Source of the DNA: Bacilli bacterium
GTDB lineage: Bacteria > Bacillota_I > Bacilli_A > ML615J-28 > CAG-313
Direction of reading: 5' to 3'
Length of the DNA stretch: 5,869 bases
NCBI GenBank assembly: GCA_900770645.1
Contig: CAAGKY010000242.1
Coordinates: forward strand, 1-5,869
In this document: positions 1 through 5,750 of the stretch, one piece after another
How the letters are laid out: each line of letters starts with the position of its first letter
How positions within the stretch are numbered: position 1 is the stretch's first letter
Notes under the pieces: generated by a model
Database searches by the model: none
Seen by the model: only the letters and a program-made list of their open reading frames with translations
What the model was told of the DNA's origin: nothing
Position numbers and translations under genes: made by a program

Positions 1-76
1 TATGAATCAACATACTGGTAATTGGGCAGGCAAAACTGTTGAAACAAGTTCTGGTTTTTGTTCATATTTAAATAAG
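1..76. other. Unassigned edge segment, possibly the 3' end of a convergent gene
   Basis: No recognisable gene is visible. On the plus strand two frames enter from the left edge. One ends at a TAA at 19-21 after only six codons. The other stays open from base 2 to a TAA at 104-106 and so would read through the terminator hairpin; its pre-hairpin part contains GNWAGKTVETSSGF, which looks protein-like but which I cannot place in a family. On the minus strand there is an ATG at 62-64, but no Shine-Dalgarno precedes it. The following terminator works in both directions, which makes the tail of a plus-strand gene the more likely content. This is inference only. Confidence 0.25.
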
Positions 77-104
77 AAAAGAGGTTATAAAAACCTCTTT
101 TTTT
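77..104. terminator. Bidirectional rho-independent terminator after the lipoprotein operon
   Basis: A perfect inverted repeat has arms AAAAGAGGTT (77-86) and AACCTCTTTT (92-101) around a 5-base loop. The G+C-rich core is GAGGTT/AACCTC. On the plus strand the stem runs into seven T residues (98-104). On the minus strand the descending arm is followed by TTTTCTTATTT. It starts immediately after the TAA of the leucine-rich-repeat lipoprotein (103-105), so it is the natural end of that minus-strand unit. It would also stop a convergent plus-strand transcript. Confidence 0.85.
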
Positions 105-2121
105 AATCTTTCATTATATAAATATTCCAGAATTCTGGACGACCATCAGGATTATAATTTGCATGCCATCCGTTTGGTTTTTCTTTAGCTTCACCACAAA
201 TGATAACTAATTTACATCCTTTAAATGCACCTTCACCAATTGTTGTAACTGATGTAGGAATATCTAATCTTACAATCTTTTCACAACCTTCAAATGCAAA
301 ATCACCGATTGTTGTGACAGTTCTAGGAATAATAAATGATTCTAATTTAATACAGTTAGCGAAAGCTTCTTTTTCGATTGTTACTACACCTTTAGATAAT
401 GTTAAACTTTCTAAAGCAACACAATCCGCAAAAGCACGTTCTCCAATTGTTGTAACAGTTTCAGGAATAACAATACTTGTAATATTAGTATTACCTGCGA
501 AAGCACCCTCACCAATAATTACAGTTCCTTCTGGAATAACCGCATTACTGTTCGATAATACTAATGTATTAGTTTTCTTTTCCATAATACAGTTGTCTAC
601 AACAGTGTATCTAGGATTGTTTTCATCAATAACAATTGTTGTTAAATTTTTTAATCCTTCAAATGCACCTGTTAATTCTGTAACACTTGCTGGAATTTCA
701 AGTTTAGTTACGAAATTACATCCACTAAATGCCCCAGGCATAATAGTAGTTATACTTGTAGGAATCTTAATTTCTGTTAATAATTCACATCCTGCAAATG
801 CTCCTTCGCCAATAACTACAGTTCCTTCTGGAATTATACTGCTACGGCAACCAAGTAATAATACTTCAGTTTCTGCATCGATTAAACAATTATCTTTACT
901 ATAGTATGATTTATTATTAACATCTACTTCGATTAATAAAATATTTAAACATCCATCAAAGGCATTTTTACCAATTGACTCTACTGATGCAGGAATCTTA
1001 ATGTATGTAACACCTATATGGTTTTTATATGCATTTTCTGCAATATTTACGATACCTTCAGGAATAATTGCGTTAGCACCACCAACTAGCAAAGTCTTAG
1101 TTGCACTGTCAACTAAACAATTTTCAATACTTTCAAAGTATTCATTTCTAGGATCAACTATTATACTTTGAAGCATTTTACATTTCTCAAATGCACCAGC
1201 TTCAATAGTTTTAATTGTATATGGTAAACAAATAGTGTAAGCATATTCAGCTTTATCAAATGCACCATCTAATAAACCAACTACATATTGGTTATTATAC
1301 ATAATAGGAATATTAACTGTATGTCCTTTAATTGTTCCAATATCTTCAAGATAATATCCATCATCTTGTAATAGGAATTTCATTCCATCTTCAGCTTCAA
1401 CTTCTTTACATCTAATACATTTTCCATCAACATAGTTATGACCTAATGGATTGATTGTTACATTATCAAATACAACTTTCCCACAATCATCACATACACC
1501 AACGCCACTTAAACCACCTTTTGTACAAGTAGCTTCTTTGTTGTCAGTAACTGTAACTGTATGAGTATGTCCTGAAAGTTCAATTGTTTTAGTAGTATTA
1601 CATTCACCACATACATATTTACCAGTATTAGGTGAATCTTTAGAAATAATTAATTCACCCCATGCATGCCCTAATGCTTTAATTTCTTTTTGTTCAACTA
1701 ATACTTTGGCACATGTTGAGCAATGACTACCTTCAGTTAGACCATCTTCTGTACATGTAGGAGCAACTTCTTTATCAATTACTACTGTATGTCCTGTTGT
1801 AGGGATAGTAATGACTTTTTGTTCTTTACATCCACTACATTCATAAGTAACTTTACTATCTGTTGAACAATCGGTTGCTTCTGTTTTAGAAACTTCAACA
1901 AAATTGTGAGCTGTTTTATTAGTATTAATTTTTTCAACTACTTCACATGTTTTACAAGTACGTTCGTTTACGCCACCTTTTGTACATGTAGCTTTTTCTA
2001 CTTCTGCCCATCCACTCCATTCATGTATATGGATAACCTCTACATTTGCGTTATCTCTACATCCTACTAAAGAGAAGCAAGCTAATAATACGAATAGAGT
2101 AAAAATTATTTTTTTATTCAT
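103..2121 (-). CDS. Surface lipoprotein with Cys/His-rich repeats and a BspA-type leucine-rich repeat domain
   Basis: Predicted secreted lipoprotein of 672 aa. Residues 1-20 form a signal peptide (MNKK, then a hydrophobic stretch) ending in lipobox LVG-C21, so lipidation and anchoring to the outer face of the membrane are expected. Residues 31-38 read HIHEWSGW. Residues 34-238 hold about six Cys-rich repeats (TC, a Gly, CxxC, then GH or H). Residues 286-640 hold twelve BspA/LRR_5 repeats of the kind IPxSVTTIGEGAFxGC. A Trp-rich tail (GWHANYNPDGRPEFW, 651-665) resembles the cap seen at the end of many such domains. The start is the ATG inside the end of the upstream gene (ATGAATAA overlap), with AGGAGG 8 nt before it, so translation is probably coupled. 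BspA-type repeats in other bacteria take part in binding host proteins or other cells; the ligand here is unknown. The reading frame is intact. The lipoprotein and LRR calls are firm; the role in adhesion is inference. Confidence 0.9.
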   Translation of the reverse strand: MNKKIIFTLFVLLACFSLVGCRDNANVEVIHIHEWSGWAEVEKATCTKGGVNERTCKTCEVVEKINTNKTAHNFVEVSKTEATDCSTDSKVTYECSGCKEQKVITIPTTGHTVVIDKEVAPTCTEDGLTEGSHCSTCAKVLVEQKEIKALGHAWGELIISKDSPNTGKYVCGECNTTKTIELSGHTHTVTVTDNKEATCTKGGLSGVGVCDDCGKVVFDNVTINPLGHNYVDGKCIRCKEVEAEDGMKFLLQDDGYYLEDIGTIKGHTVNIPIMYNNQYVVGLLDGAFDKAEYAYTICLPYTIKTIEAGAFEKCKMLQSIIVDPRNEYFESIENCLVDSATKTLLVGGANAIIPEGIVNIAENAYKNHIGVTYIKIPASVESIGKNAFDGCLNILLIEVDVNNKSYYSKDNCLIDAETEVLLLGCRSSIIPEGTVVIGEGAFAGCELLTEIKIPTSITTIMPGAFSGCNFVTKLEIPASVTELTGAFEGLKNLTTIVIDENNPRYTVVDNCIMEKKTNTLVLSNSNAVIPEGTVIIGEGAFAGNTNITSIVIPETVTTIGERAFADCVALESLTLSKGVVTIEKEAFANCIKLESFIIPRTVTTIGDFAFEGCEKIVRLDIPTSVTTIGEGAFKGCKLVIICGEAKEKPNGWHANYNPDGRPEFWNIYIMKD
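202..1278 (-). repeat. Twelve LRR_5/BspA repeats in a strict 23/54-residue register
   Basis: The GAF-like position of each repeat falls at residues 286, 309, 363, 386, 440, 463, 485, 539, 562, 585, 608 and 631 of the 672-aa lipoprotein. Spacings are 23 residues (69 nt), one of 22, and three of exactly 54. Each 54-residue step contains an insert with VD/ID, a run of Asn-type residues, then NC(L/I)xxxxTxxLLxG and IIPEG (Cys at 335, 412 and 511). At DNA level the units are diverged. The best pair I saw, 494-537 and 791-834, is 44 nt with only a few mismatches and lies 297 nt apart. A plus-strand open frame over this region is a by-product of the repeat. Confidence 0.85.
1384..2022 (-). repeat. 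Cys/His-rich tandem repeats, residues 34-246 of the LRR lipoprotein
   Basis: Repeats of about 36-39 residues have the pattern C-x9/10-C-x2-C-x12/14-H. Ligand-like residues are C46/C56/C59/H72, C85/C95/C98/H111, C123/C134/C137/H152 and C199/C210/C213/H228. A variant unit lacks the first Cys (C171/C174/H185), and a terminal half-unit has only CxxC (C235/C238). The C3H composition suggests a small metal-binding (zinc-ribbon-like) or disulfide-stabilised fold. Neither is proven by the sequence. Similar HxHxWxxW plus TCxxxG...CxxC modules are common near the N-terminus of surface proteins of gut Bacillota. Confidence 0.75.
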
Positions 2122-3778
2122 TTTCTTCTCCTCCTAATACCGCAAGACTTTTAAATGATGAAACTGGTCTAATACCAATATTATCATTATTTACTTTTGT
2201 AGAAGCCACAGAACCAGTACAAGTAACATATTTAGCTAAATCTGCACCATCTGCACTTGGAGTACGTAACCACCATTCAGCATTCATTGTATAGTGATCA
2301 ACTAAAACACCTTTACAAATAGCATAATCAGTTGCTTTTGTTAATCCTAATACTTTTTGATAACTATCTACATATTCAGCACATGATAATAAATGGAAAT
2401 ATGATGAGAAGTTATCACATACATACTGATTACTTTCATCTTTTGTAGAAGCAAGACCATTTTCAAGTCCAACTGTTAAGATAATATTTTTTAATACATC
2501 ATCAGCACTTCCACATAATTTAAATGCGAAATTTGAATTTACATGTTCTCCATCAGCATTTAGCCAATCATTGATATCAGAATATCGATAGTTATTTGGA
2601 GAAGCTGTTGGTTTAATATTATTAACGACATCACTTTTTGCGTAATATCTTGTATCAATAATTTGATCAGTAATAGCTGTACAATTTTCTTTATCAATTA
2701 CACGCCATAATACCGGTTCAACTAAGAAATAGTATGTAGCACCATCTTCTAGTTTAGTACCATTATTAAACCATGCTTGGTAAGATTTTTGTGTATAAGT
2801 TAATTTTTCATATTGTAATCCATTATATTCTAAATATCCTAATGCATTTAAATTCGTAATTTTATTTAATTCAGCAATAACATCTTTATTAGTTACAACA
2901 GATTGAGGATATAATCCACTATATATATATTTAACTCCATTTACTTCTAATTTATCTACCCATTTAGCTACTAATGTTACATCTTCATTAATTTCTACAT
3001 CTTTTAATAAAGCACCTGTTTCATCAGTTATTTGTTGTTCTCCTAAATACCATCCTGCAAAGAATTTGTAATTCATTGATTTTGGAACTTCAATTACTAA
3101 AGTTTCTCCTAGATATATTACCATTTCATTATTTTGAGCATAACCTTCATTTGCATCTAAAGTAATGACAACTCCTACGAAATCCCATTTAGCATATACA
3201 TTTAAATTACCTTCTACTACTACACAGTTATCAACTTTTGTTTCTTCCTTGAAATCTAAAGTTGTATACCATCCCATAAATGTATAATTTTCTTTTGTTG
3301 GATTTGGTAAGTATACTTTATCACCATGTGTATATTCACCTGATGGATCATTTCCAATTCCATCATTGAATTCTACAGTGACAGTATATTTTTCAACTTC
3401 AGTTGCAGATACACCACATACACTACAACTTCCATTTTCAATTTTATGTTCTAATTTTGCAATTTGTTCTTCTTTTAGAACTCCACAGTGTTTACAACTA
3501 TATACTTTAACTCCATGAGATGAACATGTTGCAGATGCAATCACTACCTCATTAATATATTCATGTTCTAATTTTGCAATTGATTCTCTTTTTTCTTTTT
3601 TACATTCTGTACAGAAACATTCTTTTTGTCCTTCAGCATCACAAGTTGGTTTTACAACCTCAACCCATTCTCCCCATGTATGTTCATGTGGTGGTTGTTC
3701 TTCTTCTTTACATGAAGTTAAGAATGAAAATGCACAGATTAATATCATACATAGTAATATTGTTCTAATATTTTTCAT
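2114..3778 (-). CDS. Surface lipoprotein with Cys/His-rich repeats, InlB B-repeats and a DUF6273-like domain
   Basis: Predicted secreted lipoprotein of 554 aa. A signal peptide (MKNIR, then a hydrophobic core) ends in lipobox FLTS-C23, followed by an acidic linker (KEEEQ). Residues 31-38 read HEHTWGEW; 34-121 hold two full Cys/His repeats and one half repeat. Residues 131-198 and 204-273 are two InlB B-repeat (Listeria-Bacteroides, Flg_new) modules, recognised by the pattern FMGWY...AKW and FAGWY...AKW. Residues about 285-540 resemble DUF6273: YPQSV, LWRVID, YRYSDINDWLN, FHLLSCAEY, EWWLRTPS and a closing GIRPV. This domain occurs in Bacillota surface proteins and has no settled function. The ATG has AGGAGG 6 nt upstream and a promoter just before it. 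It is the first gene of a two-gene unit and its stop overlaps the next start by 8 nt; the C-terminal GGEENE is encoded largely by the next gene's Shine-Dalgarno. The DUF6273 call comes from motif recall and is less certain than the lipobox and B-repeats. Confidence 0.88.
   Translation of the reverse strand: MKNIRTILLCMILICAFSFLTSCKEEEQPPHEHTWGEWVEVVKPTCDAEGQKECFCTECKKEKRESIAKLEHEYINEVVIASATCSSHGVKVYSCKHCGVLKEEQIAKLEHKIENGSCSVCGVSATEVEKYTVTVEFNDGIGNDPSGEYTHGDKVYLPNPTKENYTFMGWYTTLDFKEETKVDNCVVVEGNLNVYAKWDFVGVVITLDANEGYAQNNEMVIYLGETLVIEVPKSMNYKFFAGWYLGEQQITDETGALLKDVEINEDVTLVAKWVDKLEVNGVKYIYSGLYPQSVVTNKDVIAELNKITNLNALGYLEYNGLQYEKLTYTQKSYQAWFNNGTKLEDGATYYFLVEPVLWRVIDKENCTAITDQIIDTRYYAKSDVVNNIKPTASPNNYRYSDINDWLNADGEHVNSNFAFKLCGSADDVLKNIILTVGLENGLASTKDESNQYVCDNFSSYFHLLSCAEYVDSYQKVLGLTKATDYAICKGVLVDHYTMNAEWWLRTPSADGADLAKYVTCTGSVASTKVNNDNIGIRPVSSFKSLAVLGGEENE
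2130..2135 (-). promoter_or_regulatory. Ribosome binding site of the LRR lipoprotein inside the upstream coding region
   Basis: AGGAGG on the minus strand lies 8 nt before the ATG at 2119-2121 and within the last codons of the upstream lipoprotein gene. It fixes the start of the downstream gene. With the 8-nt ATGAATAA overlap it implies coupled translation of the two lipoproteins. Confidence 0.85.
2159..2926 (-). other. DUF6273-like domain region of the 554-aa lipoprotein
   Basis: Residues about 285-540. Seen directly: GLYPQSVV near the start, LWRVIDKENC (358-366), YRYSDINDWLN (397-407), FHLLSCAEY (461-469), EWWLRTPS (501-508), and a final NIGIRPV (533-539). The order WRV, (Y/S)xxxxWLN, LLS, LRTP/S and G(I/V)RP is what I associate with DUF6273 domains of Bacillota surface proteins. 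No catalytic set can be assigned. Confidence 0.6.
2960..3388 (-). repeat. Two InlB B-repeat (Flg_new) modules
   Basis: Residues 131-198 and 204-273 of the 554-aa lipoprotein. The first has VTVEFNDG, GDKVYLPNPT, YTFMGWYT and NVYAKW. The second has VITLDANEGY, GETLVIEVP, YKFFAGWY and TLVAKW. The Gly-Trp-Tyr and Ala-Lys-Trp signatures are diagnostic of this beta-grasp-like stalk repeat, which typically spaces a functional domain away from the cell surface. The second copy is diverged (VPKSMNYKF in place of NPTKENYTF). Confidence 0.85.
3416..3679 (-). repeat. Cys/His-rich tandem repeats, residues 34-121 of the 554-aa lipoprotein
   Basis: Two full units, C46/C56/C59/H72 and C85/C95/C98/H111, repeat at exactly 39 residues. 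A half-unit with CxxC (C118/C121) is introduced by NGSC. There is one extra Cys (C54). The residue numbers of both full units are identical to those in the neighbouring lipoprotein, which points to recent common origin or strong constraint on the fold. Confidence 0.75.
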
Positions 3779-3784
3779 ATGCTT

Positions 3785-3790
3785 CCTCCT
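3785..3790 (-). promoter_or_regulatory. Ribosome binding site of the 554-aa lipoprotein
   Basis: AGGAGG on the minus strand ends 6 nt before the ATG at 3776-3778. The match is perfect and confirms this start; no other in-frame start is placed as well. Confidence 0.85.
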
Positions 3791-3801
3791 ATTGTTTTCT
3801 C

Positions 3802-3830
3802 ATTTTACCATAATTATCAAAAAAAGTAAA
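3802..3830 (-). promoter_or_regulatory. Predicted sigma-A promoter of the lipoprotein pair
   Basis: On the minus strand, TTTACT (3825-3830) and TAAAAT (3802-3807) are separated by exactly 17 nt. TGG sits just before the -10 box, so this is an extended -10 (TGnTAAAAT). The DNA upstream of the -35 (about 3831-3860) is A/T tracts that could act as an UP element. The start of transcription would fall near 3795, giving a leader of only about 17 nt that already contains the Shine-Dalgarno. This leaves no room for a riboswitch or leader attenuator. No operator-like dyad is evident. Confidence 0.7.
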
Positions 3831-3854
3831 TTGTTTTAGTATTTTCATTTTTTT

Positions 3855-3891
3855 AAAAATTAAAAAGATTGTGTATTTATATCCACAATCT
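3855..3891 (-). terminator. Rho-independent terminator after sufB
   Basis: On the minus strand, arms AGATTGTG (3891-3884) and CACAATCT (3873-3866) form an 8-bp stem around a 10-base loop, followed by TTTTAATTTTT. It begins 7 nt after the sufB stop codon (3899-3901) and separates the suf operon from the lipoprotein promoter. The stem is only moderately strong, so some read-through into the lipoprotein genes is possible. Confidence 0.8.
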
Positions 3892-3898
3892 ATTCTTT

Positions 3899-5305
3899 TT
3901 ATCCTATAGATCCACGCATTTCAAGTTTAATTAATTGGTTTAATTCAACCGCATATTCCATTGGAAGTTCTTTTGCGAACGGCTCAATAAATCCCATGAT
4001 AATCATTTCTGTAGCTTGAGCTTCAGTAAGCCCTCTACTCATTAAATAGAATAATTGATCATCATTTACTTTTGAAACTGTTGCTTCATGTTCAATGTAT
4101 GAAGAATTGTTTTGAACCATATTTAGTGGAATTGTATCACTACTTGAAATATCATCAAGAATTAATGTATCACATTCAACATGTGATTTAGCATCAATTG
4201 CTTTTGATGAATGTCTAACAGTTCCACGGTAATTAACTTTTCCACCACCACGACAAATTGATTTAGAAATAATTTGACTAGTAGTATGTGGTGCTAAGTG
4301 AATCATTTTAGCTCCCGTATCTTGGTATTGTCCTTCGTTTGCGAAAGCAATTGAAACTGTAGTTCCTTTTGCGTATTCACCAGCTAGAATACAAGCAGGA
4401 TATTTCATATTAATCATTGAACCAATGTTACCATCAATCCATTCCATATGTCCGCCAGCTTCTACATATGCTCTTTTTGTTACTAAATTAACAATATTGT
4501 TTGACCAGTTTTGAACTGTTGAATAGCGACAATATCCGTTTTTCTTTACATATATTTCTACAACTGCCGCATGTAATGAATCTTTTGAATATTTAGGAGC
4601 TGTACATCCTTCTACATAATGAACACTTGCGTCTTCATCTACAATGATTAATGTTCTTTCGAATTGACCCATTTGTTCAGTATTGATTCTGAAGTATGAT
4701 TGTAGTGGTTTTTCAATTTTTACTCCTTTAGGAATATATATAAATGATCCCCCGCTCCATACTGCTGTATTTAAAGCAGAAAACATATTATCAGCAGTAG
4801 GTACTACTTTTGCAAAATATTCTTTAAATATTTCAGGGTATTTTCTTAATGCTGTATCAGTATCACAGAATAATACACCTAAGTCTTCTAATTCTTTAAT
4901 TGTATTGTGATATACAACTTCAGATTCAAATTGAGTAGAAACTCCTGCTAAATACTTTTGTTCAGCTTCCATAATACCAAGCTTATCAAATGTATCTTTA
5001 ATAGAATCAGGTACTTCTTCCCAAGATGATTCAGTTTTTTCGCTTGATTTAATATAGTAAATATATTCATCAAAGTTTAAATCTTTAATATATGGTCCAA
5101 ATGTAGGCCATTTCTTTTTCGCAAATTCTTGGTATGCTTTTACACGAATGTCTTCCATCCATGCTGGTTCATTTTTCATTTTTGAAATTGTTCTTACTAC
5201 ATCTTCACTTATACCACGACCAGTATCAAAGACATTTTTAACATCTGTTGTAAAGCCATATTTATAATCTGTTCCGAGATTTTTAAGATTGTCATTATTA
5301 TTCAT
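3899..5305 (-). CDS. sufB: Fe-S cluster assembly scaffold protein SufB
   Basis: Cytosolic core subunit of the SufBCD scaffold, on which Fe-S clusters are built from sulfur supplied by SufS/SufU. The 468 aa match the usual length of Gram-positive SufB (about 465). Recognisable stretches are YFRINTEQMGQFERTLII (204-221), VEGCTAP with C234, STVQNW (262-267), KYPACIL (301-307), DTGAKMIHLAPHT (329-341) and the family's C-terminal core HVECDTLILDD to YIEHEATVSK. C378 is 28 residues before H406 and E407, the same spacing as the E. coli SufB C405/H433/E434 set needed for cluster assembly; C234 in EGCTAP probably matches E. coli C254. It ends with the family-typical GSIG. The start ATG overlaps sufU by 8 nt (ATGAATAA), with GAGGGGGT about 11 nt upstream, a rather distant Shine-Dalgarno that may depend on coupling. 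It is the last gene of the operon, as in other Firmicutes sufCDSUB loci. Nothing is broken. Confidence 0.97.
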   Translation of the reverse strand: MNNNDNLKNLGTDYKYGFTTDVKNVFDTGRGISEDVVRTISKMKNEPAWMEDIRVKAYQEFAKKKWPTFGPYIKDLNFDEYIYYIKSSEKTESSWEEVPDSIKDTFDKLGIMEAEQKYLAGVSTQFESEVVYHNTIKELEDLGVLFCDTDTALRKYPEIFKEYFAKVVPTADNMFSALNTAVWSGGSFIYIPKGVKIEKPLQSYFRINTEQMGQFERTLIIVDEDASVHYVEGCTAPKYSKDSLHAAVVEIYVKKNGYCRYSTVQNWSNNIVNLVTKRAYVEAGGHMEWIDGNIGSMINMKYPACILAGEYAKGTTVSIAFANEGQYQDTGAKMIHLAPHTTSQIISKSICRGGGKVNYRGTVRHSSKAIDAKSHVECDTLILDDISSSDTIPLNMVQNNSSYIEHEATVSKVNDDQLFYLMSRGLTEAQATEMIIMGFIEPFAKELPMEYAVELNQLIKLEMRGSIG

Positions 5306-5750
5306 GAATATCTTTTACCCCCTCTTCACCTATTAATAAAGCTCCTAATGCCTTCCATGAAAGGGTTGCACATTTTACTCTAGCAGGAAATTGGCTAACA
5401 CCAACAAAAGCCATTGCTTCATCAAGTTCTTCTTCGTGAAGTGGTTCTTCACCTTTAATTAATGAGTAGAAATCTTCAACTAAAGCTTCTGCTTCTTGAA
5501 CTGTTCTTCCTTTTACTACTTCACTCATAACTGAAGCACTTGAACAACAAATACTACATCCAGTTCCTTCATGGCATACTTCTTCAACTATATTATTTTT
5601 TGTTTTAATTTGAATTGTAACATCATCACCACAACTTGGATTTTTTAATCGAAGTTTACGATATTCGTTTCCATCTTTTAATCCTTTGTTTCGAGGGTTT
5701 TTATAATGTTCTACAATTACTTGACGATATAAATCATTTATTGAGTTCAT
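5298..5750 (-). CDS. sufU: SufU, zinc-dependent sulfurtransferase partner of SufS
   Basis: Takes sulfur from the persulfide of the cysteine desulfurase SufS and passes it towards the SufBCD scaffold, in the cytosol. The 150 aa are close to the B. subtilis SufU length. The zinc ligands are all visible: C40 and D42 in NPSCGDD, C65 in GTGCSICC, and C127 in FPARVKCATLSWKAL. The 20-odd-residue segment before that last motif (GEEPLHEEELDEAMAFVGV) is typical of SufU and absent from IscU scaffolds, and the Gram-positive suf setting agrees. Two extra Cys (C68, C69) follow C65. I chose the ATG at 5748-5750 over an in-frame GTG at 5757-5759: AAGGAG lies 8 nt before the ATG but directly abuts the GTG, and the ATG gives the ATGA overlap with sufS. 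With the GTG the protein would be 153 aa. Confidence 0.96.
   Translation of the reverse strand: MNSINDLYRQVIVEHYKNPRNKGLKDGNEYRKLRLKNPSCGDDVTIQIKTKNNIVEEVCHEGTGCSICCSSASVMSEVVKGRTVQEAEALVEDFYSLIKGEEPLHEEELDEAMAFVGVSQFPARVKCATLSWKALGALLIGEEGVKDIHE
5317..5324 (-). promoter_or_regulatory. Weakly placed ribosome binding site of sufB
   Basis: GAGGGGGT on the minus strand lies 11 nt before the sufB ATG and inside the 3' end of sufU. The purine run is a fair Shine-Dalgarno match but further away than the 6-8 nt seen for the other genes here. Translation of sufB is therefore likely helped by the 8-nt overlap with sufU. Confidence 0.6.

Noticed and set aside
200..904. A 234-codon open frame on the plus strand
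   Set aside because: It lies opposite the leucine-rich repeats. Its product repeats (SPIVVTVxGI) mirror the repeat period, and it has no ribosome binding site. The minus-strand gene with a lipobox, RBS and known domains explains the region.
202..2022. A CRISPR array or mobile-element repeats, suggested by the repeated DNA
   Set aside because: The repeats are in frame with 69-nt and longer protein-repeat periods, are diverged at third positions and encode leucine-rich or Cys-rich protein repeats. There are no spacers, inverted ends or transposase.
3574..3768. A plus-strand open frame with a hydrophobic product
   Set aside because: It is antisense to the signal peptide and Cys-repeat coding region of the 554-aa lipoprotein; the hydrophobicity is a by-product of A/T-rich antisense codons. 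No RBS.
3779..3860. A riboswitch or Fe-S-responsive leader upstream of the lipoproteins
   Set aside because: The predicted transcript leader is only about 17 nt and no structured element lies between the promoter and the ATG.
4683..4910. A plus-strand open frame inside sufB
   Set aside because: It is antisense to a conserved part of SufB and has no RBS or family resemblance.
5747..5749. TGA read as Trp (Mycoplasma/Spiroplasma code)
   Set aside because: TGA ends sufS exactly at the sufU start, and every Trp in the five genes is encoded by TGG.
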